DNA from: a virus
DNA length: 30,119 nucleotides
Direction: 5' to 3' (one strand)
Virus record (IMG/VR): IMGVR_UViG_3300020214_000081
Span: 1 to 30,119 of that record
The notes under the pieces were generated by a model. It had not been told where the DNA came from, ran no database searches, and saw nothing but the letters and a program-made list of their open reading frames with translations. Positions within the stretch are counted from its first letter, which is position 1; every line of letters begins with the position of its first letter. The translations under genes were made by a program, and so were the position numbers. Of this stretch, positions 1 through 7,494 are shown one piece after another.

Positions 1-774
1 AAAAAAGAACTAAATGGAGAAATCTATGATATGGGTAGGAAATATGATAAAGAAGGTTTCATCAACAAAATCAAAACAGATGATGAGTTTGCTAAGAAGT
101 GGGGTGAATTAGGACCAATTTATGGTAAGCAGTGGAGAAGTTGGGGAACAAATAAATACGATGTTATTGGTATACATAGAGTAGATCAAATCCAAAATCT
201 AATCTCCGAACTTAAAACAAATCCAGACTCAAGACGACTAATGGTTTCAGCTTGGAATGTAGGTGAATTAGACCAAATGGTTCTTCCACCTTGTCATTAT
301 GGATTTCAGGTTTATACAAGAGAGCTAACCTGGGAAGAACAGGTGCAATGGGTAATGAAAAACACCGGTGTTGAATGGGAGAATGTCTATATTGTTGAAG
401 AAGTTGCTAAAGAGTCAACTCCAAAAAGAGCAGTTTCGCTAATGTGGAATCAGCGGTCAGTTGATACTTTCTTGGGTTTACCATTCAACATTGCCTCTTA
501 TGGACTGTTGCTTGAAATCATTGCTAAAGAAGTTAATATGGTTCCTGATGAACTAATTGGTAATTTAGGTGATGTACACCTTTACAGTAATCATATCAAA
601 CAAGCAAAGGAACAGATTGGTAGAGAACCTTACCCATTACCAATAGTCAAATTAAGCTCAGGTCATAACCTCAGAGCGGCTATTAAAGGTAACTTTGATG
701 AGATTGATCCAACCGACATCCTATTAATGAACTATAAATCACACCCAATAATTAAAGCACCTCTTTCAAACTAG
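1..774 (+). CDS. thyA: Thymidylate synthase (5' truncated by window edge)
   Basis: Converts dUMP to dTMP using methylene-tetrahydrofolate, supplying thymidine for phage DNA synthesis. The frame is open back to base 1, so the true start lies upstream; the ATG at 31 is internal. Visible family features are the catalytic Cys in PPCHYGFQ (Cys codon 292-294), the QRSVDTFLGLPFNIASYG nucleotide/folate-binding block and the C-terminal GDVHLYSNHI segment. An insert of roughly 35-40 residues separates the catalytic Cys strand from the QRS motif compared with E. coli ThyA; I recall similar inserts in other phage enzymes. The next gene starts 19 nt downstream on the same strand. Family assignment is secure; only the N-terminus is missing. 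Confidence 0.96.
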   Translation, partial: KKELNGEIYDMGRKYDKEGFINKIKTDDEFAKKWGELGPIYGKQWRSWGTNKYDVIGIHRVDQIQNLISELKTNPDSRRLMVSAWNVGELDQMVLPPCHYGFQVYTRELTWEEQVQWVMKNTGVEWENVYIVEEVAKESTPKRAVSLMWNQRSVDTFLGLPFNIASYGLLLEIIAKEVNMVPDELIGNLGDVHLYSNHIKQAKEQIGREPYPLPIVKLSSGHNLRAAIKGNFDEIDPTDILLMNYKSHPIIKAPLSN

Positions 775-805
775 ACTGAGGTAAATAACTTTAATGTATA
801 TTTAT

Positions 806-1471
806 ATGAAAAGAACCTTTTATATGTTGCTAATGTTGTTACCGGTGGTAGCAATGGCACAATCCCAACCTAAATATGCGGCAACTGATACTGTAAGACT
901 AAAACATACAAATTACACAGCAGTTTTTTCAAAATCACTAAAGTATCCAGTTCTTGTTGAGTGGTGGACTACTAAAGCAATGGTAACTTGTTCAACTCCT
1001 CTTAAAAGAAAGGATTCATTTAAACCTGACCCATTACTTCCAGCTGAAACAAATATTGCAGCAGATTATGTTGGATCAGGAACCGACCGTGGTCATATGA
1101 TGCCGGTGGCTGATAACCTTTGTCAAACTCAACAAGTTCAGGATGAATGTTTTTATTTTTCAAACATGGCTGCCCAATACCATTCCCTAAATGCAGGAGA
1201 TTGGAAGTCCCTGGAAACTTATACTCGTGCACTTGCATCAGAAAGAGATTCTATTAGAGTTTGGTGTGGTAATATTGGAGTAGCTAAAACAATCGGAAAG
1301 GGCACAGCTGTTCCAACTCACTGCTGGAAAGTTATTTACATTAAATCGTCTAATGAATGGCATGCATTCTTATTTGAAAATACTACAGAAAAGCCAGATG
1401 GCTTAGCAAATAATGAAGTGGCACTGCCTCAAATTAAAAAGCTTACCGGATTTAAGTTTAGAGTTAACTAA
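806..1471 (+). CDS. Secreted DNA/RNA non-specific endonuclease (NUC family)
   Basis: A beta-beta-alpha metal nuclease of the Serratia nuclease/NucA type. The catalytic motif DRGHMMP (His general base) is followed by YFSNMAAQ and a conserved Asn before GDWKSLE, the metal-binding part of the family. The protein begins with a basic, hydrophobic signal-peptide-like segment (KRTFYMLLMLLPVVAMAQS) with a plausible cleavage site after AMA, so it is probably exported to the periplasm or outside. I chose the ATG at 806 because it puts Lys-Arg directly before the hydrophobic core; an in-frame ATG at 794 would add four residues. At about 220 residues it is a normal length. Possible roles are digesting host or extracellular DNA or excluding other DNA; the role is inference, the fold is not. 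Confidence 0.9.
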   Translation: MKRTFYMLLMLLPVVAMAQSQPKYAATDTVRLKHTNYTAVFSKSLKYPVLVEWWTTKAMVTCSTPLKRKDSFKPDPLLPAETNIAADYVGSGTDRGHMMPVADNLCQTQQVQDECFYFSNMAAQYHSLNAGDWKSLETYTRALASERDSIRVWCGNIGVAKTIGKGTAVPTHCWKVIYIKSSNEWHAFLFENTTEKPDGLANNEVALPQIKKLTGFKFRVN

Positions 1472-1472
1472 A

Positions 1473-1496
1473 TTGGGTATAATATCCTAAACCCAA
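1473..1496 (+). other. Small hairpin with TATAAT in its loop, upstream of the next gene
   Basis: TTGGGT (1473-1478) can pair with ACCCAA (1491-1496) around an AT-rich loop containing TATAAT. There is no U-tract after it, so it is not a standard terminator. It lies 5 nt before the ATG at 1502 and could be a promoter, a translation-control hairpin or chance. Confidence 0.25.
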
Positions 1497-1501
1497 CCGT
1501 T

Positions 1502-2101
1502 ATGGATATTCGATTAACTGATACTTTTATAAAAAGTCTAAAGCGACTTATTTGGCATGAAAGCAGTGTCTATAAAACCTGGGCATTTTTTCGCTATGAT
1601 ATCTCCAGATTTATTAAGAATGTTTGGAGATTCCGAAAACCTCTTGCAAACCATTATTGGTGGGATCATCATGGCATATTAAGATTCATGGAAGTTGCGC
1701 TAATCCATATGTCTGATAATATTGAAGTTCACGGTAATGAAATAGATGAAACTCGTCTTAAGAAAGTTGCAGCAATGCGTAGAGTCATTAGACTAATTCA
1801 AAACTACAATGATGATCAGTATATTGAAATGGCTGAAGCTGAACTTGGTGAAATTGTCCATCATCCATGGGAATTTGAACCAGTTGATGGAAAGGACGAT
1901 CTTTTTCAATTAGTCGACCATGATACACCAAAAGAAAAGGAGCATACCCGCAAAGTTTATGATAGAGCCAGAGAAATAGAGGTTTCTGAATGGAATGAAT
2001 TAATGTTAATTCTTAAGGGCCAAAACTATACCAAATTTAAGAAAAAGGTCGATTGGAATAAACAGTTTGATGGATCAGGTCTAAAGTCCTGGTGGAACTA
2101 A
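1502..2101 (+). CDS. Conserved-looking phage protein of unknown function
   Basis: I do not recognise a named family. The 199-residue protein is soluble and rich in Trp and charged residues, with an aromatic/His cluster (NHYWWDHHGILRF, about residues 50-62) followed by a predicted helix with alternating charges and an ETRLKKVAAMRRVIRLI segment. The His-rich WWDHHG patch could bind metal, but no catalytic pattern is clear. No signal peptide or membrane segment is visible. The ATG at 1502 follows a 30-nt gap after the nuclease gene. A promoter-like sequence begins just after its stop, so it probably ends the thyA-side unit. Confidence 0.75.
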   Translation: MDIRLTDTFIKSLKRLIWHESSVYKTWAFFRYDISRFIKNVWRFRKPLANHYWWDHHGILRFMEVALIHMSDNIEVHGNEIDETRLKKVAAMRRVIRLIQNYNDDQYIEMAEAELGEIVHHPWEFEPVDGKDDLFQLVDHDTPKEKEHTRKVYDRAREIEVSEWNELMLILKGQNYTKFKKKVDWNKQFDGSGLKSWWN

Positions 2102-2103
2102 TT

Positions 2104-2120
2104 TTTAGTATAATATTATT
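2104..2120 (+). promoter_or_regulatory. Candidate phage promoter, 17-nt shared element
   Basis: TTTAGTATAATATTATT lies directly before the ATG at 2121 and recurs exactly at 19026-19042, before another gene start. It contains a TATAAT -10-like hexamer with no recognisable -35. Shorter relatives occur at 6075 (TTTAGTATAT) and 14407 (TAGTATAATACTA), each also between genes. Confidence 0.5.
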
Positions 2121-2276
2121 ATGGAAAATCAACCTACATTTAAGATATTTGTTAGAGAATATTGTAAAAGAAACAGTATTCCACTATCAAAGGTTATTTT
2201 GGATAGAAATTTAGCCAATAAAATCAAAAAAATTTATGACACAACCTATGGAAGCTCAACTAAAAAAACTGCCTGA
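2121..2276 (+). CDS. Small protein (51 aa), unknown
   Basis: This short reading frame begins at the ATG immediately after the 17-nt promoter-like element. It encodes a basic peptide starting MENQPTFKIFVREYCKRN and ending STKKTA. It overlaps the start of the next gene (2236) by 41 nt in another frame. Support is positional: a promoter-like element abuts the start and the gap upstream of 2236 is otherwise unexplained. No domain is recognisable. It could be a leader peptide whose translation is coupled to the next gene, or a chance frame. Confidence 0.45.
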   Translation: MENQPTFKIFVREYCKRNSIPLSKVILDRNLANKIKKIYDTTYGSSTKKTA

Positions 2277-2472
2277 GGCAGAGGTAACTGAATTTGCAAA
2301 GGAAACTGCAACGGCAATGATGCAAGCAATGGGCCAAGCAAAAGTAATGGGTCTGTTAAAGACTGATGAAGATATGTTGGATCTTATCGCGGTGGGCCTC
2401 AATGAAGCCTTTATTCAATTAACCGAAAAAATGGAAACGCCAGGAGAAGACTCTAAAATTATCCTAAAATGA
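2236..2472 (+). CDS. Small acidic helical protein, unknown
   Basis: The 78-residue product is predicted to be almost wholly helical, Met- and Ala-rich (ATAMMQAMGQAKVMG) with an acidic C-terminal half. No family is recognised. Its stop overlaps the ATG of the next gene (ATGA at 2469-2472), so the two are probably translationally coupled and belong to the small-gene chain that leads into the Clp ATPase. Confidence 0.7.
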   Translation: MTQPMEAQLKKLPEAEVTEFAKETATAMMQAMGQAKVMGLLKTDEDMLDLIAVGLNEAFIQLTEKMETPGEDSKIILK

Positions 2473-3113
2473 AACCAACAAGCCCAGTAGATATCGTATT
2501 TAAACGGACGCCTAAAACCTTTGCGGCTAAACCAAAGGAAGAAAAAGAGCCTGCCCCTGACTATTCTAAATACGAAATTCTAGCTGAAGCAGCATTTGAC
2601 ACTATGCTAACTCCCCCTAAACTTATTAGAACTCCTGGATTTATTAAACGTATGCTAAATCGACTTTCCTTTAAGTTTAAGAGATATTTAGCAAAACAGA
2701 GACTTAAAAAATTCTATTCTTCTCAAAATGGAATTGCAATTGATGGAAGAACTGAACTTGCAATTAAGGCGCTTGAGGTTTCACTAAAGGATCCCACTAA
2801 TACTCTTTTAATTGCGCCAACTTCTGGTTCTAGATACGTACAAACCACAAATTTACAAGTATTCATAATTCTTAAGTACCAAATGATTATTTTGTCCAAC
2901 CATCAATATTATTATGAAATTGCTATTTCAGGTTCAGTTTATGATTATTTGATAGATAGATTTGATAAAATGATTGAGAGTCGGCGCCGTCAAATGGAAA
3001 AGCATATGCTGGAAAATTCTAAAGTTACTTTAGAAAACGCTGTGTTAAGTTTACAGGAAAAAATGATTAAAAATATTAGTAAAAAACAATATGATGGCAA
3101 AAAGAGATACTAA
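2469..3113 (+). CDS. Basic protein of unknown function, upstream of Clp ATPase
   Basis: This 214-residue, Lys-rich protein has a disordered Pro/Lys/Glu N-terminus (about residues 1-35), a strongly basic helix (FIKRMLNRLSFKFKRYLAKQ), a central beta-like region and a long C-terminal charged helix. No family is recognised. It starts at an ATGA overlap with the preceding gene, and its last 23 nt overlap the Clp ATPase gene in another frame. An adaptor or regulator of the unfoldase is a possible role from position alone; nothing in the sequence proves it. Confidence 0.75.
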   Translation: MKPTSPVDIVFKRTPKTFAAKPKEEKEPAPDYSKYEILAEAAFDTMLTPPKLIRTPGFIKRMLNRLSFKFKRYLAKQRLKKFYSSQNGIAIDGRTELAIKALEVSLKDPTNTLLIAPTSGSRYVQTTNLQVFIILKYQMIILSNHQYYYEIAISGSVYDYLIDRFDKMIESRRRQMEKHMLENSKVTLENAVLSLQEKMIKNISKKQYDGKKRY

Positions 3114-5076
3114 AACCCCAGTCCTTGATAATTTTGGAAAAGACTTAACCCAGCTTGCATTTGAGGGTAGAATGGATCCAGTGGTCGGTCGACTTGCTGA
3201 GGTTAAACGCTGTAGTCAAATTTTATCTAGACGAAAAAAGAATAATCCAATTCTTATTGGAGAACCTGGAGTCGGTAAGACTGCAATTGTTGAAGGCATT
3301 GCCAAAATGATTGTGGAAAAAACTTGCCCAAGGATTTTATTTGATAAAAAAATTATTGCGCTTGAGATTAGCATACTAGTGGCTGGTACTAAATATAGAG
3401 GCCAGTTTGAAGAGAGGATGGAGGCCATTATCAATGAGGTCAGCGCCAATCCAAATATTATCCTGTTCATTGATGAAATTCATACAATGGTTGGAGCCGG
3501 TTCGGCAAGCGGTTCACTGGATGCAGCAAATATTCTTAAACCTGCATTGTCTCGTGGAGAAATTCAATGTATTGGTGCAACCACTCTTGATGAATATAGA
3601 GAATCTATCGAAAAGGATGGAGCTTTAAACCGGCGTTTTCAGCAAGTAATGGTTGAACAGTCTACACCAGAGCAGACACGCCAAATTTTACAAAATATCA
3701 AAGAATATTACGAAAGTCACCATTCAGTTAATTATACAGATTCTGCTCTAGATTCTTGCGTAAAACTTGCAGATCGTTACTTAACTGATAGATTTTTTCC
3801 AGATAAGGCGATTGATCTTTTAGATGAGGCGGGCGCAAATGTACACATTGATGGTATTATAGTACCTCAACTTATTAGGGAGCTTGAAGAAGAGCTTGGT
3901 GAAATTTCAAAAAATAAGAGGCAGGCGGTTGAATCCCAAAAATATGAAACTGCCGCAAAACTAAGAGATGCAGAAAAGGACCAACTTGCAAAAATAGAAG
4001 AGGCCAAGGTTGAGTGGGAAAAGACCCTAAAGGACAATCGACTTGAAGTCGATGAGAGAAAAATTGCAGAGGTTGTTGCAGCAATGACCGGGATCCCAGT
4101 CAACAAGCTTACTCAATCTGATATGGATAAAATAATGGCACTTGAAGAAGATTTGGCTAACCGCGTAATTGGCCAAAAAGAAGCCATTAAAAAATTAGCA
4201 CGGGCAATTAAAAGATCTAGAGCAAATATTGCATCTCGTAAAAAACCCATCGGTACGTTTATGTTTCTAGGCCCAACCGGGGTCGGAAAAACCGAACTGG
4301 CTAAGGCTCTTGCAAAGGAAATGTTTGACTCGGATGAAAATATTATTAGAGTCGATATGAATGAATACGGTGAAAAATTTACTGCATCTAAAATGATGGG
4401 AGCCCCTCCGGGCTATGTTGGTTACGAAGAGGGTGGACAGTTAACAGAAAAGGTTCGCCGTAAACCCTATTCGGTAGTGTTGCTTGATGAAATTGAAAAG
4501 GCACACCCAGACATTTTTAATAGTCTACTCCAAATCCTAGATGAAGGTTATACAGTCGACGGCCGTGGAAGACGGGTTAATTTTAGAAATACTGTCATTA
4601 TTATGACTTCTAATGTTGGGGTAAGGGATCTACTGGATCGAGGAGTTGGCATTGGCTTTGCCACTGCAAATAACATTGAGAGGGAAAGGGAACTTGCCAA
4701 AAACGTCTTGGAAAAGGCACTTAAAAACAAATTTCAGCCCGAATTTTTAAACAGGATCGACGATATTATTATTTTTGATTCACTTGAAAAGACTGAAATT
4801 AGCCAGATTCTTGAGCTTGAACTCAAAGATCTGCTTGTGAGATCTCTTGAAAATGGTTACACATTTGAATTAAATCAGTTGGCCAAGGACTTTATTGTTG
4901 AGCACGGCTATGACGAGAAATATGGAGCCAGGCCAATTAAAAGAATGGTTCAAAATCATGTTGAAGACTTATTAGCAGAACTCTGGATTGATGGTAAGTT
5001 AAAGGATAATGGTCACGTTAAGATAACAGTGTCAGAAGACAAAACTGGACTCGCTGCCCAAAGTATTGAATATTAG
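3091..5076 (+). CDS. ClpC/ClpA-like AAA+ protein unfoldase lacking the N-domain
   Basis: A two-ring Hsp100 unfoldase. The first AAA+ module has Walker A GEPGVGKT (57-64) and Walker B FIDE (D128-E129); the second has GPTGVGKT (394-401) and LLDE (D466-E467). Between them lies a short coiled-coil with a UVR-like stretch (KYETAAKLRDAE), typical of ClpC rather than ClpB. The protein is 661 residues against about 750-850 for ClpA/ClpC, because it starts directly at the first AAA+ module with no Clp-N double repeat. An IGF tripeptide at 521-523 sits where ClpA/ClpC/ClpX carry the ClpP-docking loop. No ClpP gene is in the window. ATG 3091 is followed at once by ATG 3094; either could be used. It may feed proteins to host ClpP or remodel virion proteins. 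Confidence 0.95.
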   Translation: MMAKRDTKTPVLDNFGKDLTQLAFEGRMDPVVGRLAEVKRCSQILSRRKKNNPILIGEPGVGKTAIVEGIAKMIVEKTCPRILFDKKIIALEISILVAGTKYRGQFEERMEAIINEVSANPNIILFIDEIHTMVGAGSASGSLDAANILKPALSRGEIQCIGATTLDEYRESIEKDGALNRRFQQVMVEQSTPEQTRQILQNIKEYYESHHSVNYTDSALDSCVKLADRYLTDRFFPDKAIDLLDEAGANVHIDGIIVPQLIRELEEELGEISKNKRQAVESQKYETAAKLRDAEKDQLAKIEEAKVEWEKTLKDNRLEVDERKIAEVVAAMTGIPVNKLTQSDMDKIMALEEDLANRVIGQKEAIKKLARAIKRSRANIASRKKPIGTFMFLGPTGVGKTELAKALAKEMFDSDENIIRVDMNEYGEKFTASKMMGAPPGYVGYEEGGQLTEKVRRKPYSVVLLDEIEKAHPDIFNSLLQILDEGYTVDGRGRRVNFRNTVIIMTSNVGVRDLLDRGVGIGFATANNIERERELAKNVLEKALKNKFQPEFLNRIDDIIIFDSLEKTEISQILELELKDLLVRSLENGYTFELNQLAKDFIVEHGYDEKYGARPIKRMVQNHVEDLLAELWIDGKLKDNGHVKITVSEDKTGLAAQSIEY

Positions 5077-5081
5077 ATTAG

Positions 5082-5089
5082 ATAAATAA
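5082..5089 (+). promoter_or_regulatory. Late-promoter-like ATAAATAA element
   Basis: ATAAATAA lies 20 nt before the ATG at 5110, just after the Clp gene. It resembles the T4 late promoter TATAAATA and belongs to a set repeated upstream of many genes here. An inverted repeat (AGATTA/TAATCT) overlaps it, and a 12-bp palindrome AAATAATTATTT lies next to the ATG. Confidence 0.45.
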
Positions 5090-5109
5090 TCTTGAAATAA
5101 TTATTTAAA

Positions 5110-6009
5110 ATGGGAAAATTTTCTAACAAAGAGTTGCCCTTTTTTTTAAAGAAGGCTAACTATTATTCAGACGACGAAACTTTCGATAACGAAGCCGGTC
5201 GTAACCCTCAGGTCACCGAAGAGTGCGAAACCTGTGGACAAGAACAGTCTATCCCCGAAAACAAGGTATTAAGATTCGCAGATTTTTTAAACGAAAAGAA
5301 ATATCAAAGGAGATACGATAGAGACGGTGACGGCGACAATGATTTTGAAGATTACAAAAAGTTTAAAACTGATGCAATCAATAAGTCTAAAAAGAAAGCA
5401 TCTGGCGTTACTGAAGGTCACTCTTGCCACGATGGTAGCAAAAATATGCTATCAGAAGCAGCCCATCACCTAATCGAATCAATGTGCGAATCAACTTATT
5501 CAGACGCGTCAATGTATGAAAATGATGAGGATCCAGAGCACAAATACGAAGGTTATATTAATGAGGCCTGTGCCTATATGGAAAAGTGCATGTACGAAAT
5601 GGTAGATGATGGTCTGACTGTTAATGAAGGCTGGAACAACGAATCTGCATGTTACGAATCAACTTGCGGCATGATTAAAGAAGTTTGCGAAAAACTTTGC
5701 CACGAAGGTCTTGATATTCATACTGACGATTCGGATTGTACATACAATGATTATGTAAAAGAGGCCGTTGGTTGCTATAGAAATGGTCTTGCAGAGTATG
5801 GAATGGGTGGATATGGAATGAATGAGTCTACCGAGGAACCTGAAAAACCAACCGAAGACAACACACTCGAAATGGTTACCGCCTGGTTAGCAAATTCAGA
5901 AAATCAGGAAAAATCCTTAACTATGTCTCCAGAAGACCAAGCCAAGGAAATTGGAATAAGCCTGGCTGATTATACTAAAGCCCTAGAGACAATTAAATCT
6001 AATATGTAA
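5110..6009 (+). CDS. Cys-rich protein with calcium-loop-like motif and capsid-targeting-like motif
   Basis: Not a recognised family. The N-terminus has a CETCG pair (40-43). Residues 52-63 (KVLRFADFLNEK) nearly duplicate a segment of the protein encoded at 27040 and resemble the T4 capsid-targeting/protease-site motif. Directly after it, DRDGDGDNDFED (70-81) has Asp at EF-hand/thrombospondin-like spacing and could bind calcium. The middle is acidic and helical with about ten further Cys and loosely repeated EAC/YxxxC units, and the C-terminus is a small helical domain. Twelve Cys in 299 residues is unusual for a cytoplasmic phage protein. The gene stands alone between a late-promoter-like element and a strong terminator, so it is probably a late, possibly packaged, protein. 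Confidence 0.8.
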   Translation: MGKFSNKELPFFLKKANYYSDDETFDNEAGRNPQVTEECETCGQEQSIPENKVLRFADFLNEKKYQRRYDRDGDGDNDFEDYKKFKTDAINKSKKKASGVTEGHSCHDGSKNMLSEAAHHLIESMCESTYSDASMYENDEDPEHKYEGYINEACAYMEKCMYEMVDDGLTVNEGWNNESACYESTCGMIKEVCEKLCHEGLDIHTDDSDCTYNDYVKEAVGCYRNGLAEYGMGGYGMNESTEEPEKPTEDNTLEMVTAWLANSENQEKSLTMSPEDQAKEIGISLADYTKALETIKSNM

Positions 6010-6029
6010 TCTGATTAAATTAATTAGTT

Positions 6030-6065
6030 AAACGCAGAGCTTAATGTTCTGCGTTTTTCTTTTTA
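6030..6065 (+). terminator. Rho-independent terminator
   Basis: AAACGCAGA (6030-6038) pairs perfectly with TCTGCGTTT (6048-6056) around a 9-nt loop and is followed by a T-rich tract (TTCTTTTT). It ends the unit containing the Clp and Cys-rich genes. Confidence 0.88.
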
Positions 6066-6074
6066 TGGGCCAGA

Positions 6075-6122
6075 TTTAGTATATTTACATTGAATAATGG
6101 GCTAAATAAATAACAAAAAAGG
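6075..6122 (+). promoter_or_regulatory. Promoter region with late-promoter-like leader
   Basis: TTTAGTATATTTACATTG (6075-6092) resembles the element at 2104 and also approximates the Bacteroidota -7 box (TAnnTTTG). Downstream, 6102-6122 (CTAAATAAATA, then CA-A-rich, ending AAAAGG) matches 23634-23654 at 19 of 21 positions. Both copies are followed by 8-9 nt and a GTG start. AAGG could serve as the ribosome-binding site. Confidence 0.5.
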
Positions 6123-6130
6123 ATTAGCCT

Positions 6131-7474
6131 GTGCAAAAAGTTAATGAAATGGCATTTTCTAAAGACAACTCTATCATTATCTTTGATCTAGATGACACCC
6201 TGGTAGTTACCAATGCAAAGATCCTAGTTAAAGATTCTCTGACTGGCGAAACCTTTGATCTTACTCCACAGGAGTTTAATGAGTACGAAAAGGAGCCCCA
6301 TCACGAGGTTGATTATAATCAGTTCAATGATGCAAATATTCTTAAAGCCGGCCGCCTAGTTGAATGGGTGCTTAATATATTAAGGGAAGCCTATGAATCT
6401 GGAACAGCTGTCGGCATTATAACTGCTAGAGATAATAAACAATTAGTTAGAGAATTTTTACTTTCTCATGGCATCGACGTACACCCTAAATTAATCTACG
6501 CCGTCAGCGATCCAGAATTTGGGGTTGACGGATCTATCGCAGAAAAGAAAAAAGAGGCTTTCAGAAAGCTAATCACAAAGGGTTTTAGACACTTTACTTT
6601 TTATGATGATGATCGTAAAAATCTAGAATTAGCAAAAAGCCTTGAAAACGAATTTGATAATATTACCATAAAGACCAGAAAAATTGGGCGGACACAGGTT
6701 CCAAAGCTTAATATTAAAACAGTTGGAATTTTCAGTGGAAAATTTAAACCACCACACACCGGTCACTATGAAGCAATTAAAAAGATTGCCGAAGAAAATG
6801 ATGAGGTACACGTGTTTATCTCAAGGACTCCAATGGCTGGAATTAGTGGAAAAGAGGCCAGGGCTGCACTTGAATATTATCTAGAAGACTTTGATAATGT
6901 TGAATTGCATATTGCATCAGTAACACCAGTTAGAAGTGGATATGAATTTGTTGATGCCCTTGGTAAAACCCAGCTTGCACCAAATATAGTTGTTAATCTT
7001 TATGCAATCGCTAAAGATATGCCCAGATGGGCTGACATGGAAAAGTGGAAGGGCGCCATTTCTAAAATTAATAGAATTGAAACTGAACGCCCTGAATTTG
7101 GAGGAAACTCTGGTTCGGGAGGTGATGAAGATGGCATGTCTGGAACTTTAATGAGAAAGTTTTGGGCAGATCGGGATCTTGACAATTTTGCTTTAGGGAT
7201 TCCTCAAGGAAAAGATCCCAACCGGGTTTGGTTACTATTAGGAGGTAAAATTGAAGAGGACCTGCTATTGCCAGAGTTACCCAGAAGCCGCTCTAAAAGT
7301 AACCCCGATATGGATGATTTACCACCAGAAAGGGCTCCTCAAAGAGTTGGTGGAGGAAATAGAGTTCCAGCCCAATGGACAATGTACAGAGCAAGTAGAC
7401 AAGAACTAGGCGCCAGTCCCGCGGCTGGAACAAGCCGAATAAAAACTTTTTCGGACTTTATTTCCGATAAATAA
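6131..7474 (+). CDS. HAD phosphatase fused to HxGH nucleotidyltransferase
   Basis: A two-domain enzyme. Residues about 14-185 are a HAD phosphatase: motif I FDLDDT (D19, D21), motif II Thr in GIITAR, Lys-rich motif III (AEKKKEAF) and motif IV FYDDDRKN. Residues about 195-350 are a cytidylyltransferase/NMN-adenylyltransferase-like domain with GKFKPPHTGH (203-212) and the second nucleotide-binding motif MSGTLMR (336-342). The tail is Pro/Arg-rich and ends RIKTFSDFISDK, a capsid-targeting-like motif at the extreme C-terminus. Plausible roles are nucleic-acid 3'-end or nucleotide processing, or NAD-related metabolism; the substrate cannot be read from sequence. The GTG at 6131 has AAGG 8 nt upstream; the ATG at 6149 is an alternative start. 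Confidence 0.85.
   Translation: MQKVNEMAFSKDNSIIIFDLDDTLVVTNAKILVKDSLTGETFDLTPQEFNEYEKEPHHEVDYNQFNDANILKAGRLVEWVLNILREAYESGTAVGIITARDNKQLVREFLLSHGIDVHPKLIYAVSDPEFGVDGSIAEKKKEAFRKLITKGFRHFTFYDDDRKNLELAKSLENEFDNITIKTRKIGRTQVPKLNIKTVGIFSGKFKPPHTGHYEAIKKIAEENDEVHVFISRTPMAGISGKEARAALEYYLEDFDNVELHIASVTPVRSGYEFVDALGKTQLAPNIVVNLYAIAKDMPRWADMEKWKGAISKINRIETERPEFGGNSGSGGDEDGMSGTLMRKFWADRDLDNFALGIPQGKDPNRVWLLLGGKIEEDLLLPELPRSRSKSNPDMDDLPPERAPQRVGGGNRVPAQWTMYRASRQELGASPAAGTSRIKTFSDFISDK
7467..7474 (+). promoter_or_regulatory. Late-promoter-like element overlapping a stop codon
   Basis: ATAAATAA includes the Asp-Lys-stop end of the preceding gene (GAT AAA TAA) and lies 20 nt before the ATG at 7495. Its extension shares the 15-mer ATAAATAACAAAAAA with the leader at 6106-6120. 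Confidence 0.4.
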
Positions 7475-7494
7475 CAAAAAATAATTAACTAAAA

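Noticed and set aside
794-805. Upstream ATG of the secreted nuclease (MYIY extension)
   Set aside because: The ATG at 806 gives a standard signal peptide with KR at the start; the upstream one remains possible but less likely.
3216-4730. Several minus-strand open frames inside the Clp gene
   Set aside because: All lie opposite a fully conserved AAA+ coding sequence and their products look like antisense shadows with no domains.
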